A stretch of DNA of 64,000 nt from Schaalia odontolytica (GCF_002847525.1 NZ_PKKM01000002.1:124001-188000), one strand, 5' to 3'; numbered from the stretch's first letter, positions 45,708 to 55,441 are shown. Notes: generated from the sequence alone by a model not told the origin. Program-made: numbers and translations.

Positions 45708-46853
45708 ATGAGCGTTACCAGCAATCCCACGGCCGGCGGCGAGCTAATGCCCGACACGAGCGGCCTGCCCGACCTGTCCGGGGTGGAGGCCCCGGCCTCG
45801 TCGCCCGAGGGGATCCCCGAGCGCGACGTCATGGCCCCCTGGGGCGAGGCCGGCCCGCCCGGCTCCGATTGGCGCGCCGACATCCTGGGCGACGGGTACG
45901 AGTCACGCACGATCGAGCTGCTTGACGACGCGGAGGGCCCCTGCGTGGCGACCCTCGTGCGCGCGACCCCGCCCGCGAGCGCCCGCTTGACGATCCTGTA
46001 CCTGCACGGTCGCAACGACTACTTCTTCCAGACCGAAATGGCCCAGCACCTGGTTGACGCGGGTGCCGCGTTCTACGCGCTGGACATGCGCAAGTACGGG
46101 CGTTCCCTGCGTCCCCATCAGACGATCGGCTACACGGACGACCTGTCCGTGTACGACGAGGAGATCGGCGAGGCCATCGAGATCATCCGCGAGGAGCGCG
46201 ACGACGAGCCGATCGTCCTCATGGGCCACTCGACGGGCGGCCTGATTGCAACCCTGTGGGCGCATCGTCACCCGGGCGTCCTGGACGGCCTGATCCTGAA
46301 CTCGGGCTGGCTGGAAATGCAGTCGATGGCCGCCTGGCGCGGGGCGATGGCCCCCGTCATCGGACGCATTGCGTCGCGTAACCCGATGTGGGAGGTGCCC
46401 ACGGGAGGGGCGGGACACTACGGACGCTCGCTCGCGGGTCGGGCTTCGTCGGAACTGCCTATCCCGGAGGGGCTGTCGGCGCAGGATCCGTCCGTCGCGG
46501 GCTGGCCGATCATCCAGGACTGGAAGCGCCCCGAGTCCTACCCGGTACCGGCCTCGTGGCTCGAGGCAATCATGGCCGGGCACGAGACGATCGAAAAGGA
46601 CGTGCACCTGGACTGCCCGGTCCTGTCGATGGTGTCCACGTCCGCCTATTTCGACGAGGAGTGGTGCGAGCGTGCCTTCACCTCCGACACCGTCCTGGAT
46701 CCGACCGTCATCGCTCAGCGGAGCCTGGGCCTGTCGGACCTGGTGACGATCGCGCGTTTCCCCGGCAAGCACGATCTCGTCCTGTCGGACGCTCCCGTGC
46801 GCGAGGCCGTGTACGCGACGATGCGCGGCTGGCTGGGTGCTTTCGTGCGCTGA
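45708..46853 (+). CDS. Alpha/beta hydrolase, monoacylglycerol-lipase-like
   Basis: The 381-residue protein has a hydrolase core after about 75 variable residues. It shows YLHGRNDYFF (oxyanion strand), GHSTGG with the nucleophile Ser near residue 169, and PGKHDL with the catalytic His near the end. No signal peptide is visible. The pattern resembles serine lipases or esterases (Hydrolase_4 group) and the substrate is unknown. It is monocistronic between two terminators. I take the ATG at 45708; another at 45747 is possible. Confidence 0.85.
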   Translation: MSVTSNPTAGGELMPDTSGLPDLSGVEAPASSPEGIPERDVMAPWGEAGPPGSDWRADILGDGYESRTIELLDDAEGPCVATLVRATPPASARLTILYLHGRNDYFFQTEMAQHLVDAGAAFYALDMRKYGRSLRPHQTIGYTDDLSVYDEEIGEAIEIIREERDDEPIVLMGHSTGGLIATLWAHRHPGVLDGLILNSGWLEMQSMAAWRGAMAPVIGRIASRNPMWEVPTGGAGHYGRSLAGRASSELPIPEGLSAQDPSVAGWPIIQDWKRPESYPVPASWLEAIMAGHETIEKDVHLDCPVLSMVSTSAYFDEEWCERAFTSDTVLDPTVIAQRSLGLSDLVTIARFPGKHDLVLSDAPVREAVYATMRGWLGAFVR

Positions 46854-46866
46854 GCATCAGGAAGCG

Positions 46867-46900
46867 AGGAGGCCCGGGATCGCCTGATCCCTGGCCTCCT
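46867..46900 (+). terminator. Hairpin terminator after the alpha/beta hydrolase
   Basis: AGGAGGCC-C-GGGATC pairs with GATCCC-T-GGCCTCCT around a 4-base loop, starting 13 bp past the stop. It is followed by a short T/C-rich stretch. Confidence 0.75.
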
Positions 46901-46947
46901 TCGTCGTGTCAGCGTCGCGGGGTCTGGGCGCTCGCCGCGATCGCGCG

Positions 46948-48918
46948 TCAGTGCTTGGCGGAGCGGTGTCCGCGGGGAGCCTGCGCGTATTCGCGCACGA
47001 TCTCGCGGTTGACCTCGTCGAGGGCTTCGGCCAGGGTCGGGCCCAGGCGATCGCCGATGCGCACCTGCCCCCAGGCGTCGAGATGGCCGAGGCCGCGCGC
47101 GGTCAGGAGGGTGTCGAGCGACGGGTAGGTCAGGCCTGCGCCGGACACCGCGCCGCTGGCCGCAAGCACGAGGTCGGTGGGCAGGCCGAGCTCACTGCGG
47201 GCGACGAGGGGCGTGTCCTGGCCGAGGATCTGCGCGAGGGTACGCAGCCCGGCCTCGTCGCGGCCGAGGACCGGCAGGCCTTCCGCACGGGCCGCAGCGA
47301 CCTCGGGGGATTCATCGGAACGATCCACGGACGACGCCGTGGCAGCCTCAGTCGCACCACCGTCGTTAAGTTCGACGGATTCTTCGCGAGCGCGACGCGT
47401 GGCGCGGCGGCTCATGTGGGCGGGGCGCTCCCAGCGGGGCTTTTCTTCCTCGGGCTCCTGCTGCTCATCAGCCTGCTCGGGCGTGGCGTCGCCTGCCGAT
47501 TCCGCCTGTTCATCGGCGATCTCAACGTGCTCGTCGCTTTCATCGCTGCGTTCGTCGGCGGCTTCGGCCTCGTCTGCGTGAACTGATTCTTCCGTGGCGA
47601 TCTCCTCGAGGTGATCGTCGGCGTGCTGGTCGTCAACGGCGTGCGCGTCGGCTTCGCCTGCCTCGTCGGCCGGGGCCCACTTGTCCGCGGGCTGCTCGGC
47701 GGCGTCACCTTCGGAGGCTTCGGCTTGCTCGTCGACCTGCTCGTGCGCACCCGCAGTGTCGAGCGCGTCGGCGATCTCAGCCTCGGCCTCCTCCGCGTGC
47801 TCACTGTCGGAGAATTCGGGCGCAAACGCGTCGCGAGCGTCTGCGACTTCCTCCACTGCTTCATTGACCTCGGAGCTGTCAACCGCCTCGACGTGATCGG
47901 CGACGTGCTGGTCGGCAGCATCAGGGGCGTCGGCCTCGCCTGCTTCATCGGCATCGTCGGCTTCATCGGCCGGGGCCCACTCATCCGCGGACTCCTCGGT
48001 GGCGTCGGCCTGCTCGGCGGGCTCGCCCTGCTGCGGGGCGTCGACGGCCTCGAGCGCGTCGGCCAACTCGGCCTCGGCCTCGTCCTGATCGCCTTCCTCG
48101 GCGGCGGACTGCCAGGGAGCCGGGGGCTCCTCGTCGATCGGGTAGGTGAAGACCTCGCGCAGGTGCGGGGCGACCTTCGGCGTGGGGCGCGTCGTGGGGG
48201 TCTCGGAGTCCTCCTCGTTCGAGGCCTCGGCGCCCTCCTCGGGAGGCGCGGGGATCGCGGACTCTGCGGGCACCCTTTCCTCAAAGGGAGCCGGCTGTTC
48301 GGTCGCGGCGGCCAGCGCGGGCGCTGCCGCGGCGGAGGCGAGGAGCTGCGGCGCATGGCCGTACAGGCGCGGCCCCACCGCGTTCACGTCCAGGAACAGG
48401 CGGCCGTTCGACATCTGGCGCAGGTTCATGAGGTGCACCTCGACGCCGGACGTCGCCAGGATGGACAGAGCGGGGCGCACCGAGGGGTCGATCTCACCTG
48501 CCACGATGATGAGTCGCGGGCCCGGGCCCACCGCCGGGGGCATCGAATCGCGGAACTGCGCCCAACCGCCGCGGAAGCCCTCGGGGCCCGAGGGGTACTC
48601 GGCCGCCAGGTCCGACCACGAAATCGAGGCCACCTCGGCCAGTCGCGACAGGGAGGTAATAAGGGTCTCGGAGTCGAGTTCCTTAAGAATTTCGACGGAG
48701 ACGATCTGACCCGACACGTCGAGCGCGGTCAAACGCGGCGTCTCCTCGTCCCCCTGGCCGGTCATATCACGCCAGGTCACCGGGAATAGCGGGCGCGAGA
48801 CAATCTGCAGGACCTGCTGGCAGATAGCGTCGACAAGGTCGGGTCCCAGGTCCTGGGCGACCGGATATCCGAATTGAGCGGGGACGAGGTGTCCATCCTC
48901 GAACTCAAACAGGGCCAT
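46948..48918 (-). CDS. Acidic repeat protein with conserved N- and C-terminal domains, unknown function
   Basis: The 656-residue protein has an ordered N-terminal domain of about 195 residues (ALFEFEDGHLVPAQFG, ...LDVSGQIVSVEILKELD, LIIVAGEIDPSV). The strand-E-x-x-K pattern could be a degenerate nuclease-like fold, which is only a guess. A very acidic Ala/Glu/Asp middle follows (about 210-500) with two long related copies marked by ADEWAPADEA and ADKWAPADEA. A helical C-terminal domain of about 100 residues closes it (TLAEALDEVNREIVREYAQ). The ATG at 48918 has AAGGGAAG upstream; the GTG 15 bases earlier overlaps that site. Confidence 0.7.
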   Translation of the reverse strand: MALFEFEDGHLVPAQFGYPVAQDLGPDLVDAICQQVLQIVSRPLFPVTWRDMTGQGDEETPRLTALDVSGQIVSVEILKELDSETLITSLSRLAEVASISWSDLAAEYPSGPEGFRGGWAQFRDSMPPAVGPGPRLIIVAGEIDPSVRPALSILATSGVEVHLMNLRQMSNGRLFLDVNAVGPRLYGHAPQLLASAAAAPALAAATEQPAPFEERVPAESAIPAPPEEGAEASNEEDSETPTTRPTPKVAPHLREVFTYPIDEEPPAPWQSAAEEGDQDEAEAELADALEAVDAPQQGEPAEQADATEESADEWAPADEADDADEAGEADAPDAADQHVADHVEAVDSSEVNEAVEEVADARDAFAPEFSDSEHAEEAEAEIADALDTAGAHEQVDEQAEASEGDAAEQPADKWAPADEAGEADAHAVDDQHADDHLEEIATEESVHADEAEAADERSDESDEHVEIADEQAESAGDATPEQADEQQEPEEEKPRWERPAHMSRRATRRAREESVELNDGGATEAATASSVDRSDESPEVAAARAEGLPVLGRDEAGLRTLAQILGQDTPLVARSELGLPTDLVLAASGAVSGAGLTYPSLDTLLTARGLGHLDAWGQVRIGDRLGPTLAEALDEVNREIVREYAQAPRGHRSAKH

Positions 48919-49000
48919 CGCTCTTCCCTTCACGTGTATGGGGCGCTCGGGGCCATTGTTTCATACGTTCCAAAAGAAACACGGATGACACAGGGACATT

Positions 49001-49029
49001 GGGATAGATACCACGTAAGCATCTATCCC
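49001..49029. promoter_or_regulatory. Inverted repeat upstream of the WXG100-like/hydrolase pair
   Basis: GGGATAGAT (49001-49009) and ATCTATCCC (49021-49029) form perfect 9-bp arms with an 11-bp spacer in a divergent spacer. It could be an operator or an RNA hairpin. A TAGAAT hexamer near 49095 may be the -10 for the rightward pair. Confidence 0.4.
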
Positions 49030-49144
49030 TAAAGCCCCGGTCGACGAGCCGTCTCACCCACGCCCCACATCACGCCCACAGTTCTTCAAGCCGGTAGAAT
49101 AGTGAGCTAGCGCAACAGATCTTTGACGGCAGGACAGGACGACG

Positions 49145-49489
49145 ATGCCCGATCTCCACATTCTCGAGAACGACCTCGAGGCTTTCTCCCAGAAACTGAG
49201 CGACCTCTCGGCGACGATCAACAATATCGCCTCCCTTCCCTACAATCTCTCCTATGTCAAGTTGGCCATGGAAGGCGGCTCCGCCCCCACACAGGCGACG
49301 TATGCAGGCGAACACATGGAGGACCAGCTGCTCGCGCTGAAGACCTCCTTCTCAACCCTGGCCGACAACGTTAAGGCCTCGGCCACCGAGTATTGGGCAA
49401 CAGAAGACATCAACCAGCAGTCAATCCAACAGGTCATGGCGAGCCTCCCCGAGCCCTGCCCGCCCGTCGGCCCATCGAAGGGAGAGTGA
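49145..49489 (+). CDS. WXG100-like small helical protein, likely T7SS partner of the next gene
   Basis: The 114-residue protein has no signal peptide and two predicted helices. It contains EYWATEDIN near residue 83, which fits the YxxxD/E export signal known from mycobacterial T7SS substrates. The stop is three bases from the next ATG, so the two are co-translated. Size, helix pattern and pairing with a helical-N-terminus hydrolase all fit an ESX heterodimer partner. Family membership is inferred. Confidence 0.65.
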   Translation: MPDLHILENDLEAFSQKLSDLSATINNIASLPYNLSYVKLAMEGGSAPTQATYAGEHMEDQLLALKTSFSTLADNVKASATEYWATEDINQQSIQQVMASLPEPCPPVGPSKGE

Positions 49490-49492
49490 GCC

Positions 49493-51337
49493 ATGGCGAT
49501 CACGTGGGCAAACATTCTCAACTGGGAAAGTGGATCTCTCGAGTCCATCGCAAAGGACCTGCTCGAAGCGAACCAAGTCCTGCGCAAGGCCTACGAGGAC
49601 GGCGAGGACGCCCTGGGCGCCGTCCGGTCCGAGGGTGAGGCCGTCACGGCGATGCGCGAGGCGACCACCAAGAACCTCGCTTCGCTCGAGCGCGCGCTCA
49701 CCAATGTCAACGGCGCTCTCTTGGCCATCGAGGGCGCACGCGACGGGGTTGCGACCGTCGTGGCAAACGTCCACAGCTTGCTAGCATACGCATCCGCTGT
49801 CGAGTGCACGATCCTCACCAACGGCACCGTCATCGACCATAGCTTATCAAGGCGAGAAGACGCCCCTTCTCAGGAATACCTCGATATCGTCGACAAAATC
49901 AAGGCAATTGTCGAACAGGCCAACCAGGTTGACAGCAACCTGTGCGAGGCTCTTAGCAATATCAATAACGACCGCTACACGGATGGCGACGGGGCAAACA
50001 ACAAGGTCGTCGGCGTCCCCGACTTCCCCCAGCCGAACTGGACCCCCTCTCAGGTCGCCGCCTGGTGGAAATCACTGTCATACGAGCAGCAACAATTCCT
50101 CGTCGATCGACGCCCGGATGACATCCGCCACCTCGACGGACTCCCAGCGGTGGCACGCGACAAGGCCAACAAGCACGCACTTAACGGCTATCTCCACGCC
50201 GACGGAACCTATCGGGCAGGAGCCTTCGAGGAATCCAAGCAAGAACTATCCGCCGCGACGGAGGAATACGACAAAGCCAAGAAGGAATACCTCAAGGCCG
50301 CAAGCGAAACCAGCACAAACCACATCCCCGCCGACGTGCGAGAGAAATACCGAAAAGCAGCTGAGCGAATGAGAGTAGCCCAGGAGCATTACGACGACCT
50401 GAGCGCGATCCGACGACAAACGAACGACACCGAACGTGCCAAGAGCGGCCTTCCCCCCGCTTACCTACTCGACTTCGACTACGACAAGAAGTACCAGCGC
50501 ACGACCGCCATCGTTGCCTCGGGCAACCCTGACACCGCCACGCACGTGTCGACACTCGTCCCTGGCATCGGCACGAACGTGCGCGGCGACCTCGGGTATT
50601 ACATGGAGTTCAACGAACGACTCAAGAAGCAGACCGCTTACGCGGGGATCGACCCGAACAACGTCGCCACCATCTCCTACCTCGGCTACGTCGCCCCCAA
50701 AAACGAGGGGATTGACCTTATTCAGGCAACGGACATCCGCTACGCGGATCGCGCGGCCCCCAAGCTCGCGCGCTTCGAGGAGGGGCTGCGCGCAAGCGCC
50801 GAGGCTAACAACCACAATTTCGTCAACACCCTCATCGGCCACTCCTACGGTTCCACCACGTCCGGCAAATCGATGACGCTCGTCGCCCCCGGCACCGTCG
50901 ACCGCTTCATCATGTGCGGCTCCCCCGGTTCCGGCGTTCAGAGCATCGATGAGTACAACGTCCCCAAGGATCACGTCTATGTCTCATCTATCCCAACACA
51001 TGATTCAGTCCAGGATCTCAACGTATTAGCCTCGAGTGGATACGGGAAAGATCCCCGTAATCTCGATGGAATTACACACCTCAGCGGGGATGCAACAGAC
51101 TCAGCCGATTATTGGGTCAACAAGAAGAGCCCCGGCATTTCGCGCTGGTGGACGGACGTCACACACAGCTTCAAGCACCATATGGACTACTTTGACGAAG
51201 GCACACGAACCTCGCAGGACTTCGCGAACATCGTCGCTGGCTCAGACCAGACGACGGACGAGGAATGGGAAATGCTCGACAAGGCTCACGAGTTGGGGTT
51301 GACCGATAACTGGAGCGTCTCGCGCAACCTGGCCTAA
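49493..51337 (+). CDS. Putative T7SS-exported alpha/beta hydrolase (DUF1023-like)
   Basis: The 614-residue protein has a helical N-terminal domain (residues 1-150, LXG/WXG-like, no signal peptide). Next comes a linker with the DUF1023-type block WWKSLSYEQQQFLVDRRPDD...LDGLPAVARDKAN, a coiled region, and an alpha/beta hydrolase domain: VPGIGTN (oxyanion), GHSYGS with Ser near residue 446, and HHMDYFD with the probable His near 562. Such proteins are often next to WXG100 genes in actinobacteria. The likely substrate is an ester (lipase or phospholipase); this and its export are inferences. GGGAGAG precedes the ATG. Composition is less GC-rich than neighbours. Confidence 0.78.
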   Translation: MAITWANILNWESGSLESIAKDLLEANQVLRKAYEDGEDALGAVRSEGEAVTAMREATTKNLASLERALTNVNGALLAIEGARDGVATVVANVHSLLAYASAVECTILTNGTVIDHSLSRREDAPSQEYLDIVDKIKAIVEQANQVDSNLCEALSNINNDRYTDGDGANNKVVGVPDFPQPNWTPSQVAAWWKSLSYEQQQFLVDRRPDDIRHLDGLPAVARDKANKHALNGYLHADGTYRAGAFEESKQELSAATEEYDKAKKEYLKAASETSTNHIPADVREKYRKAAERMRVAQEHYDDLSAIRRQTNDTERAKSGLPPAYLLDFDYDKKYQRTTAIVASGNPDTATHVSTLVPGIGTNVRGDLGYYMEFNERLKKQTAYAGIDPNNVATISYLGYVAPKNEGIDLIQATDIRYADRAAPKLARFEEGLRASAEANNHNFVNTLIGHSYGSTTSGKSMTLVAPGTVDRFIMCGSPGSGVQSIDEYNVPKDHVYVSSIPTHDSVQDLNVLASSGYGKDPRNLDGITHLSGDATDSADYWVNKKSPGISRWWTDVTHSFKHHMDYFDEGTRTSQDFANIVAGSDQTTDEEWEMLDKAHELGLTDNWSVSRNLA

Positions 51338-51416
51338 CCCGAACAATCACAGCGGAATATGCAGCGCTCGAAGAAGCCCGAGCGAAAGAAACCTCTCACC
51401 GCTAGACAAATCCAAA

Positions 51417-51451
51417 CGGTGCTCCCATCCCTCGACAGGCTGGGAGCACCG
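51417..51451 (+). terminator. Hairpin downstream of the hydrolase, in a gap of 328 bp
   Basis: CGGTGCTCCCA and TGGGAGCACCG form a perfect 11-bp stem with a 13-base loop, 80 bp after the hydrolase stop. No U-run follows. The rest of the 51338-51665 gap contains no gene that I can support. Confidence 0.6.
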
Positions 51452-51665
51452 TCGCATGCACAGCCCGCCAGTCCCCACAGCAGCACAGCGCAGCGAAACA
51501 TCAGCCACTGACACATTCTGAGCAACTATCCTCAGTTGTCCGACGACTTGGGACCAATGTCGTGTACGATGACACATGTCGCTCAGAATCCGGATGGCGC
51601 AGCATCTTCCACCCGGTTAGACTACTGCGCGACTGAGCATATGAGACAGAACAGGGTGGCACTCA

Positions 51666-51899
51666 ATGGGCAGAGATAAGCTGCGTATCGTTGAATATTC
51701 GGCGCCAGAGCTGCAGGTTCCAGCGTCCGATGAGACGCGCCGCGAACTGTCACCCTACTGCCTGAGCACAGACTCAACCCCCCGCATTTACCCACATTCC
51801 GAGCAGGCGGTCAGCCCTCATTTGCCGCCCGTGGAGCGCATGCCCGTCCCCGTGACACCCTTCCCCAAGCTGTTCCGCGACGACCCGGAACCCGCGTAA
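51666..51899 (+). CDS. Small orphan protein, unknown
   Basis: The 77-residue ORF opens with an ATG preceded by AGGGTGG at normal spacing. The product is Pro-rich with no membrane segment (VERMPVPVTPFPKLFRDDPEPA at the end) and resembles nothing I know. It stands alone between a terminator-like hairpin and the large oxidoreductase gene. It may be real, but ribosome-site quality is the only support. Confidence 0.4.
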   Translation: MGRDKLRIVEYSAPELQVPASDETRRELSPYCLSTDSTPRIYPHSEQAVSPHLPPVERMPVPVTPFPKLFRDDPEPA

Positions 51900-52050
51900 T
51901 CGTCAGGGCCGCAGGCAACCACTGCCTCGGCCTCTCCTTTTCCTACAGCACCACGGCCCCCACGCGCAGCCGACGGACCACACCCTCGAGCGACCATCCG
52001 CACACCGGATACCCGCCGCCCAACACGCGCCCGCGTGACAGACTGGCACC

Positions 52051-55000
52051 ATGAGCGAGAGCTTCCTGACGGACCTGCGCGCACTCATCGACGTCGACGC
52101 CTCGAGCGGCACGCGAGCGCGCTACTCCTCCGACGCCGGCCTCACGCGCATCCCGCCCCTAGCCGTCGCCTTCCCGCGCACGCCCGAGCAGGCGGTCGCG
52201 GCCTTCGACCTCGCCCGCGCCCACGGCGTACCCCTCACCGCCCGAGGCGGCGGCACCTCGTGCGCGTCCAACGCGATCGGCCCCGGCCTCGTCCTCGATT
52301 TCTCGCGACACATGAACCGTGTCATCTCCATCGACCCCGAGGCCCGCACCGCCACCGTCGAGCCCGGCTGCGTCGGCTCCACCCTCCAGACCGCCGCCGC
52401 CAAGCACGGCCTGCGCTTCGGCCCCGACCCCTCCTCCCAGAACCGCGCGACGATCGCAGGCATGGTCGCCAACAACGCGTGCGGCCCACACGCGACCGCC
52501 TGGGGACGCACCTCCGACAACATCGTCTCCCTCGACTGCGTAGACGGGCAGGGGCACCGATTCACGGCCACGACCTCGCACGATTCGGCACTTCGCGACG
52601 TGCCGGGGCTGGCCTCCCTCATCGACTCCAACCTGGCGCCAATCCGCACGCAGCTCGGTCGCTTCAAGCGCCAGGTCTCCGGCTACTCCCTCGAGCACCT
52701 CACCCCCGAGGGCGGACGAAACCTCGCCGCCATGCTCACGGGCAGCGAGGGCACCCTCGTCCTCATCCTGTCCATCACCGTGCGCCTCGTGCCCCTGCCC
52801 GACGCGCCCGTGCTCGCAGCCCTCGGCTACCGCTCCATGATCGAGGCCGCCGACGATGTGCCCGCGCTGCTCGCCCACTCCCCCCTCGCCGTGGAGGGCA
52901 TGGACCGCCGCCTCGTCGACGTCGTGCGCGCCCACAAGGGCCCCGGCGCCGTCCCTGCCCTGCCCGAGGGCGAAGGCTGGCTCCTCGTCGAAGTCGGCGC
53001 CCCCGGCGAAGACGTCACCGCCTCCCTGGAGCGCGCACGCGCCCTGTGCGCCGACTCCGCCGCCATCGACACGGTCGTGTACCCACCGGGGGCCCAGGCC
53101 TCGGCCCTGTGGAGGATCCGAGCCGACGGTGCGGGCCTGGGCGGGCGCACCCCGCCTGATGGCGCGGGCGGCGGTGACCAGCAGGCCTGGCCCGGCTTCG
53201 AGGACGCGGCCGTCCCGCCCGAAAACCTCGGCGCGTACCTGCGCGACTTCACCGCCCTCATGGAGGAGTTCGACATCGACGGGCTCCTGTACGGGCACTT
53301 CGGCGACGGCTGCGTGCACGTGCGCCTCGCCATGCCGCTCGACACCCCGGAGGGCGTCGCCCACTCGCGCGCCTTCCTCCAGTCCGCGGCCCGCATCTGC
53401 GCCGCCCACGGCGGCTCCGTCTCCGGCGAGCACGGCGACGGGCGCGCCCGCGGCGAACTCCTGCGCTTCATGTACTCCCCCGAGATGCTCGACCTGTTCG
53501 CCCGGGTCAAGCACATCTTCGACCCGGACAACCTCCTCAACCCCGGGGTGCTCGCCGCCCCCATGGACGAGGCCGAGGCCTCCTCCCGCGCGCGGGCGCG
53601 GAATGCCGGGGCTGCCGGTGTTGCCGGCCATTCGGGCAGTGCCCTCGAGCTCCAGCCCGGCGTCGACCCCCTCGACGCAAACCTGCGCCGCGTCGCCGCG
53701 CGCCCCATGCCCGCGGACGGCGGCTTCGCCTTCACCCACGACGGCGGCGACTTCACGGCCGCCGTCCACCGCTGCACGGGCGTCGGCAAATGCCGCGCGG
53801 GAGTGTCCGGCACCTTCATGTGCCCGTCCTACTTGGCCACGCGCGAGGAGAAGGACGTGACCCGCGGCCGGGCCCGCATTCTCCAGGAGGCGGCGAACTC
53901 GCAGCTCGTCAAGGCCATCGACTCCCCCGAGGTCCTCGAGGCACTCGACCTGTGCCTGGCCTGCAAGGCCTGCTCCGCCGACTGCCCCGCCGGCGTCGAC
54001 ATGGCCCGCTACCGCTCCGAAGCGCTGTTCCGCACCTACCGGGGCCGCATGCGCCCCCTTAGCCACTACACGCTCGGCTGGCTGCCGCGCCTCACCCGCG
54101 TCACCGCGCGCGTGCCCGGCCTGGCTACTGTCGCGAATGCCGTCATGTCGGTGGCGCCCCTGCGCTCGCTCGCCTTCCGCCTCATCGGCCTCGATCCTCG
54201 CCGAGGTATGCCCGCCCTCCAGTCCGGCACCTTCACCGCGTGGGCTCGCCGCCATTCTCTGCTGGCGGGCAGTGTTCCTGCGTCGGCTTCGTCGGATGCC
54301 GTATCCGATGCCCGCGAGCGCGGCGGCGCCCCGACCTCGTCGATGTCGGACTCCCCGATCCTGAACGGGCCACGCGACCCCAGCGGGCGGCCATACGCGC
54401 TCGTGTGGGCGGACTCGTTTAGCCAGACCCTGGACGATGCGGGTGCGCGCGCGGTCGTCGACGTGCTCGAGGCGAACGGGTTTGCGCCGATTGTCGCGCC
54501 GGATGCGTGCTGCGGCCTCACGTGGATTACGACGGGTCAGCTGAGCGGTGCGAAGAAGCACTTGGCGTCGTTGCTGGGCGTTCTTGCGCCTTTCGCGGCG
54601 TCGGGGATCCCGATCGTCGGCGTTGAGCCATCGTGCACGGCGGTGCTGCGAGACGACCTGCTGGACCTACTGCCCGAGGACCCGCGCTCGGAACTCGTGT
54701 CTTCCGCGACGCGCACCCTCGCCGAGGTGCTGTCGGCGGTGCCCGCATCCGCGCGTCGCCTGCCGAGCCTGGAGGGCGTCGAGATCGTCGCGCAGCCGCA
54801 CTGCCACCACTATTCCGTCATGGGGTGGGACGCGGACCAGGCGCTGCTCGAGTCGCTGGGCGCACGCGTGACACGGCTCGAGGGCTGCTGTGGCCTGGCC
54901 GGAAATTTCGGCATGGAGGCGGGCCACTACGACCTGTCTGTGGCCGTCGCATCCCATTCGCTGCTGCCGTCCCTTTCGGCGAAGCCGGATGCTGTGTATC

Positions 55001-55095
55001 TGGCGGACGGCTTCTCGTGCCGCACCCAGGCCGCGCAGCTGGCGGGCCGCGGGGGCGTCCACCTGGCGACGCTGCTTGCGGGGCGTTCCGCCTGA
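52051..55095 (+). CDS. FAD-binding and Fe-S oxidoreductase (GlcD/DLD + GlpC-type fusion)
   Basis: The 1014-residue protein joins three parts. Residues 35-260 are a PCMH-type FAD-binding domain (TARGGGTSCASNAIGPG, VEPGCVGSTL, GSEGTLVLI). Residues 265-505 are the GlcD-like cap (GLLYGHFGDGCVHVRL, SGEHGDGRARGELL). The C-terminal half holds a two-cluster ferredoxin domain (CTGVGKCRAG, CLACKACSADCP) and CCG domains (DACCGLTW, EGCCGLAGNFG, HCHH). This layout fits a 2-hydroxyacid (D-lactate-type) dehydrogenase feeding the quinone pool. The substrate cannot be fixed from sequence. No strong ribosome site precedes the ATG. Confidence 0.88.
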   Translation: MSESFLTDLRALIDVDASSGTRARYSSDAGLTRIPPLAVAFPRTPEQAVAAFDLARAHGVPLTARGGGTSCASNAIGPGLVLDFSRHMNRVISIDPEARTATVEPGCVGSTLQTAAAKHGLRFGPDPSSQNRATIAGMVANNACGPHATAWGRTSDNIVSLDCVDGQGHRFTATTSHDSALRDVPGLASLIDSNLAPIRTQLGRFKRQVSGYSLEHLTPEGGRNLAAMLTGSEGTLVLILSITVRLVPLPDAPVLAALGYRSMIEAADDVPALLAHSPLAVEGMDRRLVDVVRAHKGPGAVPALPEGEGWLLVEVGAPGEDVTASLERARALCADSAAIDTVVYPPGAQASALWRIRADGAGLGGRTPPDGAGGGDQQAWPGFEDAAVPPENLGAYLRDFTALMEEFDIDGLLYGHFGDGCVHVRLAMPLDTPEGVAHSRAFLQSAARICAAHGGSVSGEHGDGRARGELLRFMYSPEMLDLFARVKHIFDPDNLLNPGVLAAPMDEAEASSRARARNAGAAGVAGHSGSALELQPGVDPLDANLRRVAARPMPADGGFAFTHDGGDFTAAVHRCTGVGKCRAGVSGTFMCPSYLATREEKDVTRGRARILQEAANSQLVKAIDSPEVLEALDLCLACKACSADCPAGVDMARYRSEALFRTYRGRMRPLSHYTLGWLPRLTRVTARVPGLATVANAVMSVAPLRSLAFRLIGLDPRRGMPALQSGTFTAWARRHSLLAGSVPASASSDAVSDARERGGAPTSSMSDSPILNGPRDPSGRPYALVWADSFSQTLDDAGARAVVDVLEANGFAPIVAPDACCGLTWITTGQLSGAKKHLASLLGVLAPFAASGIPIVGVEPSCTAVLRDDLLDLLPEDPRSELVSSATRTLAEVLSAVPASARRLPSLEGVEIVAQPHCHHYSVMGWDADQALLESLGARVTRLEGCCGLAGNFGMEAGHYDLSVAVASHSLLPSLSAKPDAVYLADGFSCRTQAAQLAGRGGVHLATLLAGRSA

Positions 55096-55441
55096 ATTCT
55101 GGCTTTGCTGCGAGGCCAACGGGTTTTCCGGGCACTGCTCCTGTTCGGGGCACCGTCGTACCTTGCTGTGGGGCCGGGCTGCTTTGTGTGCCGGTGGGCG
55201 GCGGCCCATCTCCGATGTTGCTGTGTGGTGCCACAGGTGTTCCGAGTGCCATAGGGCCCGGCCACTGTGTGCACCAGAGGGCGGCGGCCCGCCCGCTCGC
55301 CGTCCACGCCGCGAGCCTGCGGCTCGACGCGTCGGCTCGAAGCCCGGCCAGGCCCCGCCACCGCCCACCGGCACCGTGGCAGGTCCCTCCGGCGCCTAGG
55401 GGCACCGCTGCCAGAACTCGCAACCGCGTTCTTCCTTGTTC
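55096..55441. other. Intergenic stretch, no gene seen
   Basis: About 346 bp after the oxidoreductase gene hold only short shadow frames. A small stem CGAGCC-TGC-GGCTCG (55312-55326) is the one local structure. It ends at the first 93-bp repeat. Confidence 0.5.

Noticed and set aside
52159..54561. Minus-strand ORF of 800 codons opposite the FAD/Fe-S oxidoreductase
   Set aside because: Antisense shadow; the plus strand has complete FAD, ferredoxin and CCG motifs.
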